A stretch of DNA of 30,411 nucleotides from JAGWAZ01 sp050248595 (lineage in GTDB: Bacteria; Bacteroidota; Ignavibacteria; OLB7). The stretch covers positions 1-30,411 of the forward strand of contig JBFWSB010000010.1 of the NCBI GenBank assembly GCA_050248595.1, written 5' to 3'. A program made the translations under genes and the position numbers. Under the pieces are notes generated by a model. It did no database searches, was not told the origin of the DNA, and saw only the letters and a list, made by a program, of their open reading frames with translations. Below are positions 1 to 6,920 of the stretch, in pieces (the first letter of the stretch is position 1; each line of letters begins with the position of its first letter).

Positions 1-1
1 C

Positions 2-832
2 GGACTTGGAACTGGAGGAACTGCAACGGGGAACGCCCGGTTCTTGAAGGAAAAGAATCGTGATATCAAAGTAATTGCCGCCGATCCTGTTGGTTCATCT
101 CTGAAAACATATAAGGATACTGGACGCTTGGTTGAGGCACTCCCCTACTTGATCGAAGGTGTTGGGCAAGAACGTATTCCGGGAAATCTTCAGTTTGAGT
201 ATGTCGACGAAGTGGTAAACGTCTCCGACGAAGATGCCTTTATCATGGCTCGCCGCCTTGCGCGTGAGGAGGGAATTTTCTGCGGTGGATCGAGTGGCAT
301 GAACGTTGTGGTTGCCGCCCAGAAAGCGAAGGAGTTGAAGGAAGGCGAAGTGATGGTAGTGATTATCTGCGATACCGGCGAGCGTTACCTGACAAAGCAT
401 CACTCGGACGAGTGGCTGCAAGAGAAAGGATTTCTCGATACCGACAAGATTACGTTGCAGGTAATTCTGGAGATGAAAAGCCACCAGAATGGGGCTTCCC
501 CTTCGATTATCTCGGCCTCACCAGATATGACTCTCCGCGAAAGTCTCCACTTGATGAACCAACAGGGATTCAGCCAGTTGCCGGTAATGGCAGAGAATAA
601 ATCGGTCGGCTCGCTTCGAGATAACCGACTGATGGCTCTGGTTCTGGAAGATCGAGACCTGCTCGATAAACCAGTAAGTGAGGTGATGGAACCTGGGTTC
701 CCCGTGGTCTCGCACAAAACCGATGTGTCGGATGCACGGCAACTTCTCACAGATGCGCGAGCAATTTTGGTAGAAGATTATGGGATTGTGACCGGCATCG
801 TCACCAGGCACGATCTTGTGCAGGTTCTGTGA
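2..832 (+). CDS. Cystathionine beta-synthase, C-terminal part (5' truncated by window edge)
   Basis: PLP-dependent beta-replacement enzyme that condenses serine (or an activated serine) with homocysteine in transsulfuration. The reading frame is open from base 2, so the gene starts outside the window and about 276 residues remain of a family length near 450. The first residues visible are the PLP phosphate-binding loop GTGGTATG, followed by the GGSSG substrate loop (bases about 286-300) and DTGERYLTK, a conserved motif of the fold. The last 115 or so residues read as a tandem CBS (Bateman) regulatory pair; the second half ends in GIVTGIVTRHDLVQVL. The catalytic Lys lies upstream and cannot be seen. 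Cysteine synthase also carries the GTGGT loop but lacks the CBS tail, which favours CBS. The next gene begins 126 bases downstream with no terminator visible, so co-transcription is possible but unproven. Confidence 0.9.
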   Translation, partial: GLGTGGTATGNARFLKEKNRDIKVIAADPVGSSLKTYKDTGRLVEALPYLIEGVGQERIPGNLQFEYVDEVVNVSDEDAFIMARRLAREEGIFCGGSSGMNVVVAAQKAKELKEGEVMVVIICDTGERYLTKHHSDEWLQEKGFLDTDKITLQVILEMKSHQNGASPSIISASPDMTLRESLHLMNQQGFSQLPVMAENKSVGSLRDNRLMALVLEDRDLLDKPVSEVMEPGFPVVSHKTDVSDARQLLTDARAILVEDYGIVTGIVTRHDLVQVL

Positions 833-958
833 TCGGAATCACGGAAAGTTGAGCAAATAAATGGGAGGTTGCTGCTGTAACTGATTTGGAATCTGATGGT
901 TCAATGCTATCAGAGTCTCAGTTGCCCGTTGAAACAAACATTAGAACTCAAGAATTAA

Positions 959-1960
959 GTGGTATCCGATTTTTCATTTTTCCGTTTCAATTCGGAGTTG
1001 TCAAATTCCGGAACGATTCGCTCCCTTCTCGCACTACTACTTTTTTGCCTGCTCCCACTCGTGACGATGGGACAGGCTTGGACGAAAGAAGAGGGAAAAC
1101 TCTACACGAAGATCTCTTACGGATCGAGTACTGCCTCAGAACAGTACACGTTCGATGGTCGCCAGAAGGAATACGCCGATAATGTGCCGGAGAATGCCTT
1201 CTTCGACAGGAGCATTTACCTCTACGGAGAGTTTGGGCTAACTCCTGACTTAACGTTAATGGGAGGCCTTCCATTCAAACGAGTGATTGTGCGGGATGCC
1301 GCGTTTCGCTACCGAACGTTTGCACTTGGCAACGCACAAATCGGCGCACGCTACAGTTTGAATAATCTGTTCGGAACGAAGGGAACATCTGAATCGTTCG
1401 CCGCAAATTTAGCACTCTCTATTCCCCTCGGCTACACTCGAAATCTTACACCAAGTGTCGGCTCAGGACAGATTGACGCTGAGTTGAATGGCTCTTGGGG
1501 ACACAGCTTTTACCCCTTTCCCGGATATGCACAGGCTGGCATCGGTTACCGCTACCGCTCTACCATCTACAATCTCTCATCGGCTATCGACTGCCAAGAG
1601 GGAATCGACAAGAATTGCTTTGCCGACTCGAAACCGGTCTACACAGATGATCTGGTTGCCGGAATTGAGGGTGGGGTAACAATCGCAAATCGCGTGTTAA
1701 TTCAAGGACTTGCACGGGTAAACTGGTCACTAAAACAGCCAGATGTTGGCTTCACTGTCTCGAATCCGATACCAACGCGGCAACGTTTCCTGAAAGTTGG
1801 GATGGGGATTGGCGTCGCGGTCTGGCAAGGTATCGGAGTTTCAGGTCAGATGTTCTTCACCCCTACCGGACTGAATACTGTAAACTCAACCGACATATTT
1901 CTCGGAATCGACTATACGTTCAACGCATTTAGTCCGAAGGGGGAGTCAGAAGTAGAGTAA
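959..1960 (+). CDS. Outer-membrane beta-barrel protein, porin/transporter-like
   Basis: Predicted exported beta-barrel of about 333 residues. A hydrophobic segment (RSLLALLLFCLLPLV) ending in GQA at about residue 43 looks like a signal peptide. The mature part alternates aromatic and hydrophobic residues in short amphipathic strands separated by polar turns, and ends FLGIDYTF, with a Phe close to the C-terminus as in outer-membrane proteins. It resembles the broad family annotated as 'transporter / meta-pathway phenol degradation-like' barrels, but I cannot assign a substrate. The start is uncertain: the open frame allows GTG at 959 or TTG at 998, and the latter gives a more normal signal peptide length. 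Its TAA shares one base with the ATG of the downstream molybdoenzyme (TAATG), so the two are translationally coupled, which suggests the barrel serves the periplasmic redox module. Confidence 0.7.
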   Translation: MVSDFSFFRFNSELSNSGTIRSLLALLLFCLLPLVTMGQAWTKEEGKLYTKISYGSSTASEQYTFDGRQKEYADNVPENAFFDRSIYLYGEFGLTPDLTLMGGLPFKRVIVRDAAFRYRTFALGNAQIGARYSLNNLFGTKGTSESFAANLALSIPLGYTRNLTPSVGSGQIDAELNGSWGHSFYPFPGYAQAGIGYRYRSTIYNLSSAIDCQEGIDKNCFADSKPVYTDDLVAGIEGGVTIANRVLIQGLARVNWSLKQPDVGFTVSNPIPTRQRFLKVGMGIGVAVWQGIGVSGQMFFTPTGLNTVNSTDIFLGIDYTFNAFSPKGESEVE

Positions 1961-3057
1961 TGAATAGAAGAGAATTTCTTGTGCGAAGCGGCGGCCTGAT
2001 TTTAGGAGCCACGGTGATAAGCCTTACAGGATGCGAGTTCAACAGCGTCGATCCGATCACGACCGGAAAATCGGTTTCGTTTCTAACTCCTGTTGACGAG
2101 TTCTACTACAAAAACGGAGCAGAGACTTCGATACGGGATTGGAGATTACCGATTATTGATAGGAATACATGGCAACTTCGAATCGATGGGTTGGTCTCGA
2201 ATCCACTGAACGTCTCCATTGCAGATATTGAAGCGGAGTCAGCAAACGCGATCAACTTACTGAAGACAATGCGGTGCGTGATCGACTCCAACGACGTTCA
2301 AGGCTTGATTGGAACTGCGGTTTGGCGTGGCGTTCCCCTCCGGATATTCCTTGAACGAGCCGGTATCGACACGACAAGCACGAAGCGACTCTTTCTCTAC
2401 GGCGAAGATACTTTCACAAACAACATCTCGTTGAACGAGGTGCTGAACCCCGGTGAAGGCTTGATTGAGCCACTTCTGGTAACCCACATGAATGGTCAAC
2501 CACTAACAGCCGAACATGGCGCACCGGTCAGGTTAATCATCCACAATTCATTCGGATATAAGAATGTGAAGTGGATCAACCGTGTGGAAGCAACCGCTGA
2601 CAACACCACAGTGTTTGGAACCTATCAAGAGGCTGGCTTTGTTGACGACGGGGTGCTGCGGGTGGTAAGCCGTGCAACCGATCCACTGCAAAATGGACAA
2701 GTTCCAGCCGGCACTGTAGAGGTACAAGGATTTGCTGTTAGTGGTGCTGCCGGCATCTCGAGTGTCATGGTCTCCGTTAACGGCAGAGGATTCACCGAGG
2801 CAATCATCCAAGCACAGGAAGATGTTCTCGCTTCCGATCCTCTCCTTCCGGAAACAATTCAGTTCGCTGGGGAAGGCTTCTCTTATCCTTTCAAAGGAGT
2901 TTGGGTGAAGTGGTCGCACAAGTTTGAGGCAACACCCGGCGTGTACAAAATTGATATTAAAGCAGTAGATGCGGCAGGGAACGAGCAGCCGCAAATAGAC
3001 AATGAAATATCGGATAGCATTAACGCAATCAGTTCCATCACGTTTTCTGTGGTCTGA
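1960..3057 (+). CDS. Tat-exported lipoprotein molybdoenzyme, sulfite oxidase family
   Basis: Periplasmic oxidoreductase of the sulfite oxidase/YedY superfamily, which binds the mononuclear molybdenum cofactor. Residues about 65-220 carry the molybdopterin-binding domain: TMRC with Cys106 in the position of the conserved Mo-ligating thiolate, then AVWRGVPLRIFLERAG and HGAPVRLI...GYKNVKWI, all family signatures. Residues about 235-365 form the Ig-like C-terminal (Mo-co dimerisation) domain, which YedY lacks, so it is closer to sulfite oxidase/SorA. The N-terminus has a twin-arginine start (NRREFL) and a lipobox LTGC at Cys25, indicating folded export by Tat and lipid anchoring. It overlaps the upstream barrel gene by one base and precedes the tetraheme cytochrome by 5 bases, so the electron acceptor is probably that cytochrome. 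Sulfite is the obvious substrate guess, but substrate cannot be read from sequence; other S- or N-oxides or aldehydes are possible. Confidence 0.88.
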   Translation: MNRREFLVRSGGLILGATVISLTGCEFNSVDPITTGKSVSFLTPVDEFYYKNGAETSIRDWRLPIIDRNTWQLRIDGLVSNPLNVSIADIEAESANAINLLKTMRCVIDSNDVQGLIGTAVWRGVPLRIFLERAGIDTTSTKRLFLYGEDTFTNNISLNEVLNPGEGLIEPLLVTHMNGQPLTAEHGAPVRLIIHNSFGYKNVKWINRVEATADNTTVFGTYQEAGFVDDGVLRVVSRATDPLQNGQVPAGTVEVQGFAVSGAAGISSVMVSVNGRGFTEAIIQAQEDVLASDPLLPETIQFAGEGFSYPFKGVWVKWSHKFEATPGVYKIDIKAVDAAGNEQPQIDNEISDSINAISSITFSVV

Positions 3058-3062
3058 CCAGT

Positions 3063-4169
3063 ATGAATACCATCTTCAACAACTATCGACCCTCTATCTT
3101 TCTGACAGTACTCACGCTTACGAGTGCTCTCTTCTACACTGGTTGTGAACTTCTCGATCCGAACCCGGGACCAAGTCCAGTCACTGCTGGGTCGAGCGGT
3201 GGAAACAACAATGGAACAGTAACGCCCCCAACCGATTCAATCCCACCCACTCTTGATCGCGGAGTTGACCTCTACGCACAGTACTGTGCTCGCTGCCACG
3301 GCGACGATGCTTCGGGTGGAACCGTTTGGCCGGGTAGCATTCAGGGGAAGACAGGAATCCACACAATCGTTCGTGATGGCCGCCGTGGTATGCCCAACTT
3401 CCCCGGCTTAACCGATAGTGAGATCGAGTCAATCGAACTCTTCCTCAACTCCTTCAACATCGACAACAGTACAAAGAGTGGAAAAGAGCTGTTCGAGTTC
3501 TACTGCTCAAGCTGCCACGGCAGCGACGCAACCGGAACCAACATCTTCTCTGGTAGCATTCAAAGCTACTCGCCAATCCACACGATTGTCAAGAATGGGA
3601 GGGGTGAGATGGACCCAATTGCAATTCCCGACAGTCTCATCGATAAAATTCAAGAGTATCTTCTCGGCTTTAACGTAGACTTCAAGTCGTTGAGTGGTAG
3701 GGAGTATTACGACCGGGTCTGCGCAAGCTGTCACGGTCTTGAGGGTGAAGGATCAACGCGAGGCCCGGAGATTCGCAACCCAGTTGCTGGCTTCGCAACA
3801 TACGTCATCAGAAATGGGCGCCCGGGCGAGCCGTGGTACACCAGAGAGATGCCAAAGTTTGACTCAGATTCACTGAGCAGTACACAGTTGAGCGAGATTA
3901 TTGCTTGGCTACGAAGTGCTGTGAAGCCAACGGATGCAGGAAGTCTCTACAACAGATTCTGCGCAAACTGCCACGGGACGGATGCAAGTGGAGGACCTGT
4001 TGGTAAGGACATTCGTGATGAAACCGATGATTTCTTTGAGAAAGTCAGAGAGGGCGAAGGTGGGAACAACTACTCTCGACGAACGAAATATATGCCCTCC
4101 TGGTCGAGTTCCGAGTTGACAAATGATGAGGTAGCAAAGATGGCAGCCTATGTGAGGTCGTTGCCGTAA
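3063..4169 (+). CDS. Tetraheme c-type cytochrome lipoprotein
   Basis: Periplasmic electron-transfer protein with four covalent c-type haems. Four CXXCH motifs lie at residues 75-79 (CARCH), 148-152 (CSSCH), 220-224 (CASCH) and 300-304 (CANCH), spaced 72-80 residues apart, so the protein is four class I cytochrome c domains in tandem. Each has a downstream Met suited as the distal ligand (Met110, 183, 263, 344, mostly in an MP context). The N-terminus is a lipoprotein signal with YTGC at Cys28, followed by a Gly/Asn/Pro/Thr-rich tether (residues about 32-62). It sits 5 bases after the molybdoenzyme gene and is the last gene of the operon. In known SorAB sulfite dehydrogenases the cytochrome partner is mono-haem; a tetraheme partner is unusual and could form a wire to an oxidase or bc complex. 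The stop codon leads directly into a repeat. Confidence 0.93.
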   Translation: MNTIFNNYRPSIFLTVLTLTSALFYTGCELLDPNPGPSPVTAGSSGGNNNGTVTPPTDSIPPTLDRGVDLYAQYCARCHGDDASGGTVWPGSIQGKTGIHTIVRDGRRGMPNFPGLTDSEIESIELFLNSFNIDNSTKSGKELFEFYCSSCHGSDATGTNIFSGSIQSYSPIHTIVKNGRGEMDPIAIPDSLIDKIQEYLLGFNVDFKSLSGREYYDRVCASCHGLEGEGSTRGPEIRNPVAGFATYVIRNGRPGEPWYTREMPKFDSDSLSSTQLSEIIAWLRSAVKPTDAGSLYNRFCANCHGTDASGGPVGKDIRDETDDFFEKVREGEGGNNYSRRTKYMPSWSSSELTNDEVAKMAAYVRSLP

Positions 4170-4297
4170 GAGTCCAGAGAGAGAGAGACTGGTGATAACC
4201 ATAACTCTTCAGACTGCGTCGAGAGAATGAAGAATTAGGAATGAAGAATTAGGTCGTGCGGTGTCATTCAGAGGTCTTCAGATGACTCTCGCTGGAT
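4170..4297 (+). repeat. Composite 3'-flank repeat, copy after the cytochrome gene
   Basis: Starts one base after the cytochrome stop codon with a GAGAGAGAGA tract, then TAACC and CTCTTCAGACTGCGTC (4205-4220), a degenerate form of the CTCTTTAGGCTGCGTC element seen at about 18.9 and 20.55 kb. It continues with AATTAGGAATGAAGAATTAGG (4234-4253) and TGTCATTCAGAGGTCTTCAGATGA, matching the second half of the copies at 18801-18870 (+) and 20454-20526 (-). It lies in the sense orientation of the upstream gene, like the other copies. Confidence 0.7.
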
Positions 4298-4595
4298 ACC
4301 AAGAAGGAGAGCGATACGAGTTCGCAGCGTTTTGCTTGTAGACAGAATCAAATGTTTTCTTGTCGATAAACTCTCTGTCTCGTGTGAGATATAAAGCACG
4401 TTGTACCGTCTGCAATCGAACCGTCTGCAATGAAGAGGAATTGCTTAAACTCTTTATCAGTTCGTCTGGCAAAATCCTTCAGGGATATGAAGCGGAACTG
4501 AGTTTGCAACGCGTTGAAATCGAGTAAACGCATTGACTGAATTGCCTTGCACCTTGCCACACAAGGATATCTTCAAATTGGCTGAATAAAGACAT
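4278..4595 (-). pseudogene. Four-helix-bundle protein (23S rRNA IVP/Avd-like) remnant, frameshifted
   Basis: Piecing three reading frames together along the minus strand recovers the family's pattern in the right order. Frame one gives MSLFSQFEDILVWQGARQF then VYSIS, the classic FEDIxVWQxAR opening. Frame two gives RVANSVPLHIPEGF, matching the conserved RRAxxSIxxNIAEGF. Frame three gives FARRTDKEFKQFLFIADGS, and frame four LQTVQRALYLTRDREFIDKKTF, matching the C-terminal helices. At least three frameshifts and a loss of roughly 15 residues between helices one and two are implied. A 15-base tandem duplication (CCGTCTGCAATCGAA, 4406-4431) sits inside the third helix. No frame longer than about 70 codons survives, so this is a dead gene. 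Family members are often solitary and include ribosomal intervening-sequence proteins and the Avd accessory of diversity-generating retroelements; no reverse transcriptase is nearby. Confidence 0.75.
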
Positions 4596-4673
4596 CGTAC
4601 CAGAGAGTGCGAAAGATGATAGCGTGTCCGCATAGACTCGAGCACTAACATCAGAAGGCAACCCACGAAACCG

Positions 4674-4706
4674 AACTTCTCACTCTCGACTCTTCAACTC
4701 TCGACT
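4674..4706 (-). repeat. GAGAGT-type short-period repeat after pyrC
   Basis: Directly after the pyrC stop codon the minus strand reads as imperfect 7-8-base units (AGTCGAGAGTTGAAGAGTCG and on), that is ACTCTCGACTCTTCAACTC on the plus strand. It resembles the lead-in of the composite repeats after the permease and CHAT genes, but no hairpin core follows. Confidence 0.55.
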
Positions 4707-5999
4707 CTACCCCAACACACTCCACACTACTTGCCCTCTATTCACAATCCCAACCGGTTTCCCCTTCAACTTCCATCCAGTAAAGGGAGTGTTGAGTGAC
4801 TTTGTCAGGAACTTAGATGTGTCAACACTCCAGGTCTCTTCCGGCGCAAAGATTGTCAAGTTCGCCATCTCTCCCTCTTCAATTACTGGAACAGTCAGCG
4901 AGAGAATTTTGCGTGGATTGATTGCCATCAGTTCAATCATCCGCTCAAGCGAAATCACTCCGGCGTCCACGAGATAAGTGTACGAGAGTCCAATTGAAGT
5001 TTCGAGACCGATGATTCCGTTCGGTGCGTTCGGGAACTCTACTTCTTTTTCGGAAAGTGCGTGTGGTGCGTGGTCGGTTGCAATGGCGTCGATAGTCCCA
5101 TCGCGGAATCCTTCAAGAAGTGCTTGGCGGTGTGCTTCTGTTCGGAGAGGGGGGTTCATTTTGGCATTTACCCAGTACTTCTCAACATCTTCGTCAGTCA
5201 AGACGAAGTGGTGAGGAGCAACTTCGCAGGTGATGTTGGTCTGTCCGTTAGCTTTCGCTCTGCGGACTGACTCTACTCCTCCGGCTGTGCTCATGTGGGA
5301 AACGTGGTAGGGTCGGTTACCACAGAACTCTGCAAGGCGTATATCCCGCTCGATAATCAACTCTTCGGCAATATCTGGGTAGCCGGGCATTCCGAGCTTT
5401 GTTGCCACAACACCTTCGTTCATTGCAAAACCTGAAGTCATCGTATGTTCTTCACAGTGCTGACTCAAAACTGCTCCGTCAAACTGCGAGGCGTACTCGT
5501 ATGCTCTGCGCATCACCTCGGGTGACCGAACGCAGTCGCCATCATCGCTGAACATCCGAACTCCTGCTTCATAGAGTTCACCCATCGGTGCGAGCGTCTC
5601 CCCCTTCCGTCCAACTGTTGTGGCTCCAACTGGGTGAACGTCAACCGCAAGGTGTTGCGACTTCCAGAGAATCGAGTGAACAACTTCGGCTGAGTCGATT
5701 GCCGGAGTGGTGTTTGGCATACAAGCAACGCCAGTAAATCCGCCGTTAGCAGCCGAAGCACATCCCGTCTCAATCGTCTCCTTGTGCGTAGCCCCCGGTT
5801 CGCGAAGGTGAACGTGCATGTCGTAGAAACCGGGGGCAGCAACCCATGCAGAACCATCACGCACCTCTACCCCATCCGGCACTTGAAGGTTATCTCCAAT
5901 ACTGGAAATTTTTCCATCGAGAATTAGAAGGTCTGCACGACGATTGAGACCTTGCGCCGGATTCAGGAGGCGAATATTCTGAAATAGGATAGAAGACAT
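4707..5999 (-). CDS. pyrC: Dihydroorotase, class I
   Basis: Cyclises N-carbamoyl-L-aspartate to L-dihydroorotate, the third step of de novo pyrimidine synthesis, in the cytoplasm. The 430-residue amidohydrolase has every metal and active-site marker in order: DMHVHLREPG at residues 60-69, MPNTTP at 94-99, SDDGD at 151-155, His181 in SQHCEE, His235 in VSHMSTAGG and Asp309 in ATDHAPH. This is the class I layout, with Asp153 where class II enzymes use a carboxylated Lys. Length is normal for the family (420-435). The ATG at 5999 has no Shine-Dalgarno and follows a 58-base block of repeats. cmk, another pyrimidine gene, ends 164 bases upstream on the same strand; co-transcription is plausible but the gap holds repeats and no obvious promoter. 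Confidence 0.96.
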   Translation of the reverse strand: MSSILFQNIRLLNPAQGLNRRADLLILDGKISSIGDNLQVPDGVEVRDGSAWVAAPGFYDMHVHLREPGATHKETIETGCASAANGGFTGVACMPNTTPAIDSAEVVHSILWKSQHLAVDVHPVGATTVGRKGETLAPMGELYEAGVRMFSDDGDCVRSPEVMRRAYEYASQFDGAVLSQHCEEHTMTSGFAMNEGVVATKLGMPGYPDIAEELIIERDIRLAEFCGNRPYHVSHMSTAGGVESVRRAKANGQTNITCEVAPHHFVLTDEDVEKYWVNAKMNPPLRTEAHRQALLEGFRDGTIDAIATDHAPHALSEKEVEFPNAPNGIIGLETSIGLSYTYLVDAGVISLERMIELMAINPRKILSLTVPVIEEGEMANLTIFAPEETWSVDTSKFLTKSLNTPFTGWKLKGKPVGIVNRGQVVWSVLG

Positions 6000-6000
6000 G

Positions 6001-6058
6001 TTTGATTGCGGATTTTCTATTGTGGATTGCGGATTTCTGCTTGCAGATTTTCTACTCA
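6001..6058. repeat. Imperfect tandem repeat GATTGCGGATTT
   Basis: Three imperfect units on the plus strand: GATTGCGGATTTTCTATTG, GATTGCGGATTTCTGC and TTGCAGATTTTCTACT. They abut the pyrC start codon, so they form its 5' leader. A related AATCC-rich stretch (CCAATCCGAAATC...AATCC) lies at 9771-9803. Confidence 0.6.
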
Positions 6059-6105
6059 GTTTGTGGCTTTACTCGAAGGGTTTCGACACAGGGAGCACAT
6101 TTAAA

Positions 6106-6131
6106 CTTGGTGTTCCTTGGTGATCTTGGTG
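6106..6131. repeat. Triple CTTGGTG short repeat
   Basis: CTTGGTG occurs three times at 6106, 6116 and 6125 with 9-10 base spacing, in the pyrC-cmk gap. It is a short-period intergenic element of unknown role, comparable in style to the CTTTGCG repeat at 19038-19069. Confidence 0.5.
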
Positions 6132-6163
6132 GCAATACTTCCTGAACTTCGGTCTTCCAGTCC

Positions 6164-6859
6164 CTAACCCGAAATCTTCCTCTCTCTCACATTCTGCGCG
6201 AGGTTGAGAACGATGGCAACTTGTTCTTCAATTGTCAATGAGGAAGTATCGATCTCAACGGCATCATCTGCTTTGCGGAGAGGACTTTCCTCACGGCTGG
6301 AATCGAGTTGATCGCGTCGCTCTAAGTCTGTGGCCACATCTTCTACTAAAATCTCTCTTCCATCCACTACTAACTCAACACGACGACGCTGCGCTCGGGC
6401 GTGAATGTCGGCAACCATGAAAACTTTCACCTCGGCATCGGGAAAAACCACTGTGCCAATGTCTCGACCATCCATCACAACTCCCCCATCCTTACTCATC
6501 TCACGTTGAAGCTGAACCATTGCCTCACGCACTCCGGGCCAGGCACTAACGGTTGAGACTGATTTAGTCACTTCCTGACTCCGAATCTCTCGGCTCACAT
6601 CTTCTTCGTTTAAGATTGTCCGAAGGGATCCGTCAGCTTGTGGTTGAAAGTGAATGGATAGACGAGAGGCAAGTTCTTCAACTTCCCGGCGATTAGTGGG
6701 ATCGACACCATCTCTAAGAGCAGCAAGGGTCACTGCACGATACATGGCGCCTGTGTCGATGTAGATATAACCAAGCTGCTGGGCAACTAATTTTGCAGTT
6801 GTGCTCTTGCCCGAAGCAGCCGGTCCATCAATTGCAATTACGAGTCTGTTTCGTTCCAT
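6164..6859 (-). CDS. cmk: Cytidylate kinase
   Basis: Phosphorylates CMP and dCMP with ATP in nucleotide salvage and supply. The P-loop GPAASGKST is at residues 12-20 and is followed by YIDTGAMYRAVTLAAL, the conserved CMP-binding motif; GRDIGTVVFPDAEVKVF and RRDQLDSSREESPLRKADDAVEIDTSSL are also characteristic. Length (231 residues) is typical. The open frame runs to a TTG at 6868 (LLM...), but the ATG at 6857-6859 starts at the usual MERNRLVIAIDGP position, so I chose it. The DUF5916 gene ends 62 bases upstream on the same strand, and pyrC lies 164 bases downstream. Confidence 0.96.
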   Translation of the reverse strand: MERNRLVIAIDGPAASGKSTTAKLVAQQLGYIYIDTGAMYRAVTLAALRDGVDPTNRREVEELASRLSIHFQPQADGSLRTILNEEDVSREIRSQEVTKSVSTVSAWPGVREAMVQLQREMSKDGGVVMDGRDIGTVVFPDAEVKVFMVADIHARAQRRRVELVVDGREILVEDVATDLERRDQLDSSREESPLRKADDAVEIDTSSLTIEEQVAIVLNLAQNVRERKISG

Positions 6860-6887
6860 CAGGAGCAAAGTTCCGAAAAGTGGATGA

Positions 6888-6917
6888 GTATATGAGTGTG
6901 AGAGTGTGAGAGTCGAG
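6888..6917. repeat. GTGAGAGT short-period tract between cmk and the DUF5916 gene
   Basis: GTGTGAGAGTGTGAGAGTCGAG reads as units of 7-9 bases immediately after the DUF5916 stop. It resembles the GAGAGT lead-in of the composite repeats but lies antisense to the upstream gene and has no hairpin core. Confidence 0.45.
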
Positions 6918-6920
6918 AAC

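Noticed and set aside
4278..4595. Avd protein of a diversity-generating retroelement
   Set aside because: No reverse transcriptase, template or variable repeat is nearby, and the gene is frameshifted.
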